Positions 8,788 through 16,727 of a stretch of DNA of 64,000 bases are shown here, piece after piece. The notes beneath the pieces were generated by a model that saw nothing but the letters and a program-made list of their open reading frames with translations, did not search any database and had not been told where the DNA came from. Positions within the stretch are counted from its first letter, which is position 1. Each line of letters begins with the position of its first letter. Origin of the DNA: Duganella zoogloeoides (GTDB taxonomy: Bacteria; Pseudomonadota; Gammaproteobacteria; Burkholderiales; Burkholderiaceae_D); assembly GCF_034479515.1 (NCBI RefSeq), contig NZ_CP140152.1:1922001-1986000 (forward strand), given 5' to 3'. Position numbers and translations under genes: made by a program.

Positions 8788-8822
8788 AATTAGTTCTATC
8801 ATAATCATTTGCTTTCTATACT
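8788..8822 (+). promoter_or_regulatory. promoter and second copy of the shared 21-bp element
   Basis: The 21-bp element at 8788-8808 matches 3110-3130 at 19 positions (core AATTAGTTCTA, then CATAAT). TATACT at 8817-8822 is a good -10, eight bases downstream of the element. The first copy has TAAGAT at exactly the same offset. No consensus -35 is seen, which suits an activated promoter. It should drive the 8871-23804 operon. Confidence 0.65.
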
Positions 8823-8870
8823 AGGTTTCATCGGCTGCACAGCCCTCGATAACCAGCACAGGAAAGCACA

Positions 8871-9698
8871 ATGTCGGTACTCACTCCCGCCCTCAACGCC
8901 TCGCCGCCCGGCGCCCGCCGCTGGGCAATCGGCAAGACCATCACGCCCCTGGTCAAGCGCGCCATCGGCCCGCTGGCGCTGCTGGTGATCTGGGAAATCG
9001 CTTCGCGCACCGGCGTGCTGCCGGAGCGCATCCTGGCCGCACCGTCGCAAATCTTTGTCACCCTCGGCGAGTTGATCGCGTCCGGCGAGATGGGCAGCAA
9101 CGTGCTGGTATCGCTGCAGCGCGTGTGCACCGGCCTGGCCGTCTCGCTCACGCTGGGTACCGCGCTGGCGCTGATCGCCGGCCTTACGCGCCAGGGCGAA
9201 ATGGCGGTCGATTCCACCATGCAGATGGCGCGCACCTTGCCGTTCCTGGGCCTGGTGCCGCTGTTCATCCTGTGGTTCGGCATCGGCGAGTTCACCAAGA
9301 TCGCGCTGATCGCGTTTGCCACCACGTTCCCGATGTACCTGACCTTGTATAGCGGCATACGCGGCATCGATTCCAAGCTGGTGGAGGCGGCGCGCCTGTT
9401 CGGCCTGTCCTACCCGCAGATGATCGTGCACGTGATCCTGCCCGGCGCGCTGCCGTCGTTCCTGGTGAGCCTGCGCTACTCGCTGGGCGTGAGCTGGCTG
9501 TCGCTGGTGGCGGTGGAGCAGATCAACGCCACGGCGGGCCTGGGCTACCTGATCAACAACGCCCGCGACTTCATGCGCACCGACGTCATCGTCGTCTGCC
9601 TGCTGGTCTACAGCTTGCTGGGCCTGGCCACCGACTTGCTGGTGCGCGCCATCGAACACTACGCGCTGGCCTGGCGTCCGACTTTTATCAAGGATTGA
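8871..9698 (+). CDS. sulfonate-type ABC transporter permease (SsuC-like)
   Basis: A 275-residue inner membrane permease of the SsuC/TauC family with about six hydrophobic segments. The cytoplasmic coupling loop is visible as EAARLFGLSYPQMIVHVILPGALP, with the EAA...G...I.LP pattern that contacts the ATPase. The start has a GGAAAG ribosome binding site. It is first in the long operon and is followed 3 nt later by its ATPase. It is the only permease of this class in the window and probably serves several binding proteins (1984, 15689, 19243). Confidence 0.9.
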   Translation: MSVLTPALNASPPGARRWAIGKTITPLVKRAIGPLALLVIWEIASRTGVLPERILAAPSQIFVTLGELIASGEMGSNVLVSLQRVCTGLAVSLTLGTALALIAGLTRQGEMAVDSTMQMARTLPFLGLVPLFILWFGIGEFTKIALIAFATTFPMYLTLYSGIRGIDSKLVEAARLFGLSYPQMIVHVILPGALPSFLVSLRYSLGVSWLSLVAVEQINATAGLGYLINNARDFMRTDVIVVCLLVYSLLGLATDLLVRAIEHYALAWRPTFIKD

Positions 9699-9701
9699 TT
9701 C

Positions 9702-10577
9702 ATGCAGACCATCCAACTCGATCTGCCCGGCGCTCATTTGCGTCACGATGTGCGCAATGAAGCGGGCGGCCGGCCGCAGGTGCAAGCCGTGCCAAACCCG
9801 GTCACCACGGATACCCAGGTGCGCGCACGCCAGCTGACCAAGCGCTTCGGCGACAACACCATCCTCGACCAGCTCGATCTCGATATCCGCCCCGGCGAAT
9901 TCGTCGCGCTGCTGGGCCGCAGCGGCTCGGGCAAGACCACGCTGCTGCGGGCGCTGGCCGGCCTTGATCGCATCACGTCCGGCACGCTCGACGTGCCGCA
10001 AGCCCGCGCCGCCGTGTTCCAGGAGCCGCGCCTGATGCCATGGAAGCGCGCCTGGCGCAACGTCACCCTCGGCCTGAACATCGACCAGCCGCGTGAACGC
10101 GCCAACCAGGCGCTGGGCGAAGTAGGGCTGGCCCACCGCGAAAACGCCTGGCCCGCCACGCTGTCCGGCGGCGAAGCGCAGCGCGTGGCGCTGGCCAGGG
10201 CGCTGGTGCGCGAACCGAAGCTGCTGCTGCTCGACGAACCGTTTGCCGCGCTCGACGCGCTGACCCGTATTCGCATGCACCAGCTGATCCTGGCGCTGTG
10301 GCGCGAACACCGGCCGTCGGTGCTCTTGGTGACCCACGACGTCGATGAAGCGGTGCTGCTGGCCGATCGCGTGCTGGTGCTGGAAAAGGGCCGCATCGTT
10401 TCCGACATCGCGATTACCCAGCCGCGCCCGCGCAGCGCCGAGCGGCCCGAGTTCCAGCGCGTGCGCGCCCAGTTGCTGCAATTGCTGGGCGTGGAGATCG
10501 AAGCGGCGCCCGAACCGGTAGCCCCGGTATCGACGCCGGTACACACCCCGTTCAACTTCAGCAACTTTTCAATCTAA
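9702..10577 (+). CDS. sulfonate-type ABC transporter ATP-binding protein (SsuB-like)
   Basis: A 291-residue ABC ATPase. Walker A is GRSGSGKTT, the signature is LSGGEAQRVALARAL, Walker B is LLLLDEPFAALD, and the switch histidine is in LLVTHDVDEA. An N-terminal extension of about 35 residues precedes the ATPase core, and a Pro-rich tail follows it. It belongs with the SsuC-like permease immediately upstream and energises import from the cytoplasmic face. The SsuB/TauB assignment rests on family resemblance and on the genes around it. Confidence 0.9.
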   Translation: MQTIQLDLPGAHLRHDVRNEAGGRPQVQAVPNPVTTDTQVRARQLTKRFGDNTILDQLDLDIRPGEFVALLGRSGSGKTTLLRALAGLDRITSGTLDVPQARAAVFQEPRLMPWKRAWRNVTLGLNIDQPRERANQALGEVGLAHRENAWPATLSGGEAQRVALARALVREPKLLLLDEPFAALDALTRIRMHQLILALWREHRPSVLLVTHDVDEAVLLADRVLVLEKGRIVSDIAITQPRPRSAERPEFQRVRAQLLQLLGVEIEAAPEPVAPVSTPVHTPFNFSNFSI

Positions 10578-10592
10578 CCGAGCGATCCGACC

Positions 10593-11831
10593 ATGCCTAC
10601 CTCCGTCCTCCGCTTACCGACCGCAGCCCACACGCCGCAACTGGACAGCCCGGAATTCGCCGCGCTGCTGGACACCTTGACGGCGGAATTCGCCGCCACC
10701 GCTGCCGACCATGACCGCGATGCCAGCTTCCCGCACGCGAATTTCGAACGCCTGCACCAATTGGGCCTGCTGGGTTTGACCGTACCGCGCGCCCTGGGCG
10801 GCCTAGGCGCCGACCTGGCGCAAACCACGCGGGTGGTGGCGGCCGTGGCGCGCGGTGAACCGTCCACCGCGCTGGTGCTCACCATGCAGTACTTGCAGCA
10901 TGCGTCCGACCGCAAGGCCAAATGGCCGCAGCACCTGCTCGATCGCGTGGTGCGCGAAACCTTGCGCGACGGCGCCCTGATCAACGCGCTGCGGGTGGAG
11001 CCGGAGCTGGGTACCCCGGCGCGCGGCGGCCTGCCCAACACCATTGCCCGCCGCACACCGGAAGGCTGGCGCATCAGCGGCCGCAAGATTTACTCGACCG
11101 GCATTCCGCGCCTGACCTGGCTCGGCGTATGGGCCCGTAGCGACGATGCCGAGCCGCTAGTCGGCAGCTGGCTGGTGCGGCGCGACACGCCGGGCATCAC
11201 CGTCATCGAGAACTGGGACCACCTGGGCATGCGCGCCACCGGCAGCCACGAAGTAGTGTTCGACAACGTGCTGGTACCACTCGACCATGCGGTGGAAGTG
11301 GCGCCGGCCGGCGCCGCGCCGGACCTGGAACCGGCGCTGCTGCTGTGGATGTCGGTGCTGCTGTCGGCCATCTACGATGCCGTGGCCCGTTCGGCGCGCG
11401 ACTGGCTGGCAACCTGGCTGGAAGAGCGGGTGCCGGCCAACCTGGGCGCGCCGCTGTCGTCGCTGCCGCGCTTCCAGGAGGCGCTGGGCCAGATCGACGC
11501 GCAGCTGTTCTCCAACCGCGTGCTGATCGACGCCGCCGCCAACGGCTCGATCGCGTCCAAAGACGCGTTCCAGGTCAAGTACCTGGTAACCAACCAGGCC
11601 ATTCAGGTGGTGGAAAAGGCCATCGAATTGAGCGGCAATCCCGGCCTGTCGCGCACCAATGCGCTGCAACGCCATTACCGCGACGTGCTGTGCAGCCGCA
11701 TCCACACGCCGCAGAACGACACCATCCTGGTTAATGCCGGCCGCGCGGCGTTTGCTGCGCGCGCGGTCAAAAAAATATCTCCCGCCGGCGGCGCCGGCTT
11801 ATCTTCAATCACTGCAAAGGAAGCATCATGA
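10593..11831 (+). CDS. acyl-CoA dehydrogenase-fold flavin enzyme (SfnB/DszC-like)
   Basis: A 412-residue protein of the acyl-CoA dehydrogenase superfamily. The alpha-helical N domain includes LGLLGLTVPRALGGLGADL, the middle beta domain has the ISGRKIYSTG loop, and WDHLGMRATGSHEVVFDNVLVP is the usual hinge. In sulfur-scavenging clusters such proteins (SfnB, DszC and relatives) act on sulfur compounds with reduced flavin rather than on acyl-CoA. It overlaps the following SsuD-like gene by 4 bp (ATGA), so the two are translationally coupled. Assignment to the sulfur branch rather than to beta-oxidation is inferred from the neighbours. Confidence 0.8.
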   Translation: MPTSVLRLPTAAHTPQLDSPEFAALLDTLTAEFAATAADHDRDASFPHANFERLHQLGLLGLTVPRALGGLGADLAQTTRVVAAVARGEPSTALVLTMQYLQHASDRKAKWPQHLLDRVVRETLRDGALINALRVEPELGTPARGGLPNTIARRTPEGWRISGRKIYSTGIPRLTWLGVWARSDDAEPLVGSWLVRRDTPGITVIENWDHLGMRATGSHEVVFDNVLVPLDHAVEVAPAGAAPDLEPALLLWMSVLLSAIYDAVARSARDWLATWLEERVPANLGAPLSSLPRFQEALGQIDAQLFSNRVLIDAAANGSIASKDAFQVKYLVTNQAIQVVEKAIELSGNPGLSRTNALQRHYRDVLCSRIHTPQNDTILVNAGRAAFAARAVKKISPAGGAGLSSITAKEAS

Positions 11832-12937
11832 GCATCGAATTCATCGGCTTTAGCGCTACCCAGGAAGTCTCCGAAACCGTGCTGCCGCAAGGCCCGGTCG
11901 TCAACAAGGCGTTCCTCGGCGCGGTGGCCCGCGCCCACGAATACGCAGGTTTCGACCGCGTGCTGGTGGCGCACAGCAGCGCCTCGGTGGACGGGTTCCA
12001 GGTGGCGTCGTACATCGCTTCGCAAACCGAGAAGCTGGGCATCCTGCTGGCCCACCGTCCGGGCTTTGTCGCCCCCACGCTGGCGGCGCGCCAGTTCGCC
12101 ACGCTCGACCACTTCAGCGATGGCCGCCTGGCGGTCCACGTGATCAGCGGCGGCGACGACACCGAGCAGCAGCGCGACGGCGATTTTCTCGACCACGGCC
12201 AGCGCTACGCCCGCACCGACGAATACCTCGACATCGTCAAGCAGACCTGGTCGTCGAGCGGCGCCTTCGATCACGAAGGCCAGATCTACCGCCACAAGGG
12301 CCAGAACGCCGGCGTGCGCCCGGTGAACGGCCACAGCGTGCCGGTGTACTTCGGCGGCTCGTCCGACGTTGCCATCGAGGTGGCCGGCAAGCACGCCGAC
12401 GTGTATGCGCTGTGGGGCGAATCGCTGGCGCAGGTGGGCGAGACCATTGCCCGCGTGCGTGCTGCCGCCGCCAAGTACGGCCGCGCCGACAAGATCCGTT
12501 TCAGCCTGTCGCTGCGGCCGGTGCTGGCCGAGACCGAAGAAAAGGCATGGGCCAAGGCCGACGCCATCCTCGTCGCCGCCACCGAGCGCGTGGGCCGCAA
12601 CGACCACTTCAGCCGCCGTCCGCAGCAACCGCAAAACGTCGGCTCGCAGCGCCTGCTCGACACGGCGGCGCAGGGCAAGGTGGTCGATGAGCGGCTGTGG
12701 ACCGGCATCGCTGCACTGACCAAGGCGGCCGGCAATTCGACTGGCCTGGTAGGCACGCCGGAACAGGTGCGCGACGCGCTGCTCAAGTACTGGGAACTGG
12801 GCGTGACCACCTTCCTGATCCGTGGCTTCGACCCGATCACCGACGCACTGCAATACGGCCGCGAACTGATTCCGCTGGTGCGCGCCGCCGTTGCCGAGCG
12901 CGAAGCGCAGGACCAGTCCCGGCGCCTGGCCGCTTAA
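11828..12937 (+). CDS. LLM-class FMNH2-dependent monooxygenase (SsuD-like)
   Basis: A 369-residue bacterial-luciferase-like TIM-barrel monooxygenase close in length to SsuD alkanesulfonate monooxygenase. Family landmarks include FDRVLVAHSSASVDGFQVAS, AARQFATLDHFSDGRL, VHVISGG, and PVYFGGSSDVA. Family enzymes use FMNH2 and O2 to cleave the C-S bond of sulfonates, giving sulfite and an aldehyde. It is coupled to the SfnB-like gene by a 4-bp overlap. No flavin reductase (SsuE) is encoded in the window, so reduced flavin must come from elsewhere. Substrate range is not readable. Confidence 0.85.
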   Translation: MSIEFIGFSATQEVSETVLPQGPVVNKAFLGAVARAHEYAGFDRVLVAHSSASVDGFQVASYIASQTEKLGILLAHRPGFVAPTLAARQFATLDHFSDGRLAVHVISGGDDTEQQRDGDFLDHGQRYARTDEYLDIVKQTWSSSGAFDHEGQIYRHKGQNAGVRPVNGHSVPVYFGGSSDVAIEVAGKHADVYALWGESLAQVGETIARVRAAAAKYGRADKIRFSLSLRPVLAETEEKAWAKADAILVAATERVGRNDHFSRRPQQPQNVGSQRLLDTAAQGKVVDERLWTGIAALTKAAGNSTGLVGTPEQVRDALLKYWELGVTTFLIRGFDPITDALQYGRELIPLVRAAVAEREAQDQSRRLAA

Positions 12938-12959
12938 GTCATACAGTCATACAGTCATA
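12937..12959. repeat. tandem repeat, 8-bp unit, between two operon genes
   Basis: AGTCATAC is repeated 2.9 times, starting on the last base of the SsuD-like stop codon. It may be replication slippage; no regulatory role is evident. Confidence 0.6.
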
Positions 12960-12980
12960 AGGTCAAACAAGGAGAAGCAC

Positions 12981-13925
12981 ATGAGCGATGTCATCGTAGC
13001 CAGCCAGTTCGATCCCAAGGTCAATGCCTTGCTGGCGCAGCGCGCCGGCTTGGCCGTGGTCGATGTGCCACCGGGCCCATTGACCGCGCTGCCGCCGGGC
13101 GCCGACGTGGTGTTCGCGCTGCCGGCGCCCAAGGGCCAGTCCCTGCTGCACACGCCCGCGCCCAGCGGCTGGCAGGACGTGCGCTGGGTGCAGCTGGCGT
13201 CGGTGGGCATCGACTATTACCCGGACTGGCTGTTCGACGGCCCGGTGGTGACCTCGGCGCGCGGCACCGCGTCCGTCGCCATTGCCGAATACGTGCTGGC
13301 GGCGATCTTCACCGCCGCCAAGCGCGTGCCGGAGATCTGGCTGGAGCAAGCCAGCGACTGGCGCCGCTTGTCGCTGCGGCTGGTGCAGGGCACCACCCTG
13401 GGCCTGTATGGCTTCGGCTCCATCGGCCAGGCGCTGGCGCAGCGCGCGCTGGCGCTGGGTATCAAGGTGGTGGCGCTGCGCCGCTCCAGCGCGCCGTTCG
13501 AAGTGGAGGGCGTGGAGCGGGTGGCCACACTGGAGGAACTGATCGCGCGCGCCGACCACCTGGTACTGGCCGCGCCATCGACACCAGAAACGCGCCACGC
13601 CATCAACCGCGCCACACTCAAACATGCCAAACCCGGTCTGCACCTGATCAATATCGCGCGCGGCAACCTGGTCGATCACCAGGCGCTGCTCGATGCACTG
13701 AACGAAGGCGCGCTGGCGCTGGCCACGCTGGACGTGACCGACCCCGAGCCGCTGCCAGCCGGCCATGCGTTCTACGGCCACCCGCGCGTGCGCCTCTCAC
13801 CCCATATCTCGCCCAGCACCGAGCAGATCGTGCCGGCGCTGATCGACAAGTTTTTGCTGAACCTGGACCGCTTCCGCAGCGGCGCTCCCCTGACCGACGT
13901 GGTGGATACCGCGCGCGGCTACTGA
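12981..13925 (+). CDS. D-2-hydroxyacid dehydrogenase family protein
   Basis: A 314-residue NAD(P)-dependent D-2-hydroxyacid dehydrogenase. It has the Rossmann motif GLYGFGSIGQ, a catalytic Arg in NIARGNLV, Glu in DPEPLP and His in SPHIS. ATG 12981 is chosen because AAGGAGAAG lies just upstream; a longer reading frame exists but has no ribosome binding site. It lies between the monooxygenase pair and the frameshifted class II aldolase, suggesting that it reduces or oxidises the carbon skeleton left after sulfur removal. That role is inferred, since no close family member of known substrate is recognised. Confidence 0.85.
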   Translation: MSDVIVASQFDPKVNALLAQRAGLAVVDVPPGPLTALPPGADVVFALPAPKGQSLLHTPAPSGWQDVRWVQLASVGIDYYPDWLFDGPVVTSARGTASVAIAEYVLAAIFTAAKRVPEIWLEQASDWRRLSLRLVQGTTLGLYGFGSIGQALAQRALALGIKVVALRRSSAPFEVEGVERVATLEELIARADHLVLAAPSTPETRHAINRATLKHAKPGLHLINIARGNLVDHQALLDALNEGALALATLDVTDPEPLPAGHAFYGHPRVRLSPHISPSTEQIVPALIDKFLLNLDRFRSGAPLTDVVDTARGY

Positions 13926-13942
13926 ACAACAAGAGGATCATC

Positions 13943-14811
13943 ATGAGCAGCCCTTCACCCCTGCATTCCGCGCCGCTGTCGCGCCCCCATTTGCGTACCG
14001 TCGGCAAAGCGGTGCCGCGCCCGGCCATCCACAACGCCCCGCGCGACGCCAACGGCAACATCATCTTCGCCGAACCGCCACCGCCACCGACGCTGGAAGC
14101 GCAACGCCAGCACCGCAAGGAGCGGCTGGCCGTGTCGTTCCGGCTGTTCGCGCGCTATGGCTTCGACATGGGCGGCGCGGGCCACATCACCGCGCGCGAT
14201 CCCGAGTTCCCGGACCACTTCTGGGTCAATCCGGCCGGCGTGTACTTCGGCCACGTGCGGTATCGGACCTGATCCTGGTCAGCCACGACGGCAAGGTGGT
14301 GGAGGGCGACGGCCTGCTCAACCGCGCGGCGTTTGCCATCCACTCCGAGCTGCACAAGGCGCGCCCGGACGTGATCGCGGCCGCCCATTCGCACGGCTTG
14401 TACGGCAAGGCCTTTGCCGCCCAGGGCCGCCTGCTCGACCCGCTCACGCAGGACTCGTGCGCCTTTTACGAAGACCATGCGATCTTTTCGGACTTCAGCG
14501 GCGTGGTGCTCGATACCAGCGAGGGTGAGCGCATCGCCAAGACGCTGGGACCGCGCAAGGCCGTGATCCTGCAAAACCACGGCCTGCTGACCGTGGGTTC
14601 CTCGGTGGAGTCGGCCGTGTGGCGCTACATCTCGTTCGAGAACGCGGCGCAGGCGCAATTGCTGTCCGAGGCAGCCGGTCCCACCAAGCCGATTCCGCAC
14701 GAGGTGGCGCGCCACACGGCCGGCCAGATCGGGTCCGACGCTGGCGGCTGGTTCAGCTTCCAGCCGCTGTGGGACGTGATCACGCGCGAAGAGCCGGACC
14801 TGTTCGATTAA
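13943..14811 (+). pseudogene. class II aldolase/adducin family protein, interrupted by a frameshift
   Basis: The N-terminal part (13943 to about 14262) contains RYGFDMGGAGHITARDP and FWVNPAGVYFGHVR. The C-terminal part continues in another frame from about 14263 with SDLILVSHDGKVVEGDG, AAHSHGLYGKAFA with its metal-binding histidines, and LQNHGLLTVG. Together they make one normal class II aldolase/adducin protein of about 289 residues. The break lies at 14258-14263, where one base appears missing after CGG (a G would restore Arg-Val-Ser). It is either a real recent inactivation or a base-calling error in a short G run. Both halves are otherwise intact and the flanking operon spacing is normal. 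Confidence 0.8.
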
Positions 14812-14834
14812 TTGTTTTCAAAAAGGGGAATCAC

Positions 14835-15647
14835 ATGTCCAGCGCCACTCTCTCTCTGCGCGACCGCTACCCGGCGCAAGCCACACCTGTCGCCCAGGTC
14901 GATGCAGTCGTCGTCGCACCTGCTGCCAACGACAGTTTTGTGACGTCGTATCCGGTCCTTGGCGACGGCGGCGCGCGGGCCTGGTGGCGCCGGCCCGGCG
15001 CGATCGTCTCCATCGTGCTCCACGGCGTGGCAGCGGTGGCGATCTGGAACGTCAGCAGCACGGTCATCAAGGCGCCGCCGCCACCGCTGGTGGTGCAGTT
15101 GATCCACCTGCCGCCGCCCAAGGAAATCACGCTGCCCAAGCCGGAGCCGCTGCAGCAAAAGACCCTGGCGCCGCCGCTACCGGTGGTGCAGCCGGTGCCG
15201 GTACCAAAAATAGCACCGGTGCCGCTGGAGACATTCACGCCGCCGGCGCCGGTGCCGGTTGCTGCCGTTACCACGCCGGCGCCGGTCGCGCCGGCACCCG
15301 TGGCGCCACCGGCACCACCGGCACCACCGGTCCCCGCAGCGCCAAGGCAAGTCAGCACCGAAGGCATTCCGACCGACTACGTGAGCCAGGTCTATGCCCG
15401 CATCAACAGCAGCACCGATTATCCGCGCGAAGCGAAGATGCGGCGCCAGCAGGGCAAGGTCGCCTATCGCCTGACACTGAGTCCGCAAGGCGCGTTGCTG
15501 TCGTTCGATATCGACTCGTCCGGCATACCGGCGCTGGACGAAGCGGCGCGCGAGGCGATCCGCCGGGCGGCGCCGTTCCCCAGGTTGCCCGACCTCGGTG
15601 GCGCCAGCTACCTGCTGGCCGGGAATATCGTCTTCAAGATTAACTGA
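14835..15647 (+). CDS. TonB-family energy transducer
   Basis: A 270-residue TonB-like protein. An N-terminal cytoplasmic stretch precedes one transmembrane helix (PGAIVSIVLHGVAAVAIW), then a long Pro/Ala/Val-rich periplasmic linker (KPEPL, PVPVPKIAPVP, repeated PAPV), and a C-terminal TonB domain with YPREAKMRRQQGKVAYRLTL and DSSGIPALDEAAREAI. The start at 14835 has AAAAGGGGAA upstream. It is embedded in the organosulfur operon, so it is probably a dedicated transducer for the receptors at 5290 and 16728. No ExbB or ExbD gene is present, so it must borrow the cell's general proton motor. Confidence 0.85.
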   Translation: MSSATLSLRDRYPAQATPVAQVDAVVVAPAANDSFVTSYPVLGDGGARAWWRRPGAIVSIVLHGVAAVAIWNVSSTVIKAPPPPLVVQLIHLPPPKEITLPKPEPLQQKTLAPPLPVVQPVPVPKIAPVPLETFTPPAPVPVAAVTTPAPVAPAPVAPPAPPAPPVPAAPRQVSTEGIPTDYVSQVYARINSSTDYPREAKMRRQQGKVAYRLTLSPQGALLSFDIDSSGIPALDEAAREAIRRAAPFPRLPDLGGASYLLAGNIVFKIN

Positions 15648-15688
15648 GCAAGCATCACCACTTAATTCAACTCGTACAGGCGGTAGCT

Positions 15689-16696
15689 ATGGATTCGAAG
15701 GCATCGAAGGGCGGCGCTCGTCGTCAATTTCTACAACGTTCCGCCAGACTGGGCGCGGCGGGCGGCATCGCCGCGCTGTTCGGCGGCTGGAGCACCGGCG
15801 TACGCGCCAACGCGGTTCAGGCCCGCAATGCTTTTCTGCGCGTGGGCACCTACAAGGGCGGCGACTCGTATTACTTCAAGGAGGCGGGCGTGGACCAGAT
15901 CCCGTACCGTACCCAGTTGGCCGAATTCGCGGCCGGTAACCTGATCGTGGAAGCGCTGGCCGCCGATTCGCTCGACCTGGGCGGCATGAGCGAGATCCCG
16001 CCTATCTTTGCCGCCGCCAGCGGCGCCAAGATGAAGGTGGTGGCGGTGCTGCGCGGGGATGTCAACAACCAGGTGGTGCTGGTGCCGAAGGGTTCCAAAA
16101 TTGCCGATCCGGCCCAGTTCAAGGGCAAACGCATCGGCTATGCGCGCTCCACCACGTCGCACTATTTTCTGATCAAACTGCTCAAGGAAAACGGCTTGAC
16201 CTTCAAGGACATCGAGCCGGTGGCGCTGGCGCCGCAGGATGCATTTGCGGCCTTCAAAAGCGGCCAGCTAGATGCCTGGGTGATCTTCGGCCTGGTGGTG
16301 GAACTGGCCAAGAGCCAGGGCGCGCGCGTACTGCGCACTGCCGACGGCTATTTGTCCGGTAACTACGTGATCAGCGCCGCCACCAAGGCCATTGTCGACC
16401 CGGTGCGGCACGCGGCCATCGGCGACTACCTGCAACGCATCTCGAAGGTGTACGACTGGATCAACCGCAATCCGCAGCCCTGGTCCGCCAAGAGCGGCCA
16501 GATTGCCGGTGTGCCGGCGCAGTACTTCCTCAACCAGGTGAGCCAGCGCAGCCAGCCCTACAAGCTCACTGCCATCGACGACGCGGCCATCGCCTCGCAG
16601 CAGCAGGTGGCCGACGTGTTTGCCGATGCGGGCCTGCTGGCGCGCCGCATCGACGTGCGCCCGTTGTGGGACCGCAGCTTTTCAACCTATCTGTAA
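15689..16696 (+). CDS. sulfonate-type ABC transporter substrate-binding protein (second SsuA-like)
   Basis: A 335-residue periplasmic binder with a twin-arginine-like signal (GARRQFLQRSARLGAAGG). The mature part has FLRVGTYKGGDSYYF, LGGMSEIPPIF, RSTTSHYFLIKLL and QLDAWVIFGLVVELA, all typical of the SsuA/NMT1 family. It lies between TonB and the second receptor gene with short gaps (41 and 31 nt). It presumably hands its ligand to the SsuBC-like transporter encoded at the start of the operon. It is clearly different in sequence from the binders at 1984 and 19243, which suggests different ligands for one transporter. Confidence 0.85.
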   Translation: MDSKASKGGARRQFLQRSARLGAAGGIAALFGGWSTGVRANAVQARNAFLRVGTYKGGDSYYFKEAGVDQIPYRTQLAEFAAGNLIVEALAADSLDLGGMSEIPPIFAAASGAKMKVVAVLRGDVNNQVVLVPKGSKIADPAQFKGKRIGYARSTTSHYFLIKLLKENGLTFKDIEPVALAPQDAFAAFKSGQLDAWVIFGLVVELAKSQGARVLRTADGYLSGNYVISAATKAIVDPVRHAAIGDYLQRISKVYDWINRNPQPWSAKSGQIAGVPAQYFLNQVSQRSQPYKLTAIDDAAIASQQQVADVFADAGLLARRIDVRPLWDRSFSTYL

Positions 16697-16727
16697 CCAA
16701 TATATCCAAGCAAGAGGGAATTACGGC

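Noticed and set aside
15245..15335. Repeated GCGCCGGC/ACCACCGGC units in the TonB gene
   Set aside because: They encode the Pro/Ala/Val-rich periplasmic linker of TonB and need no separate mobile or regulatory explanation.
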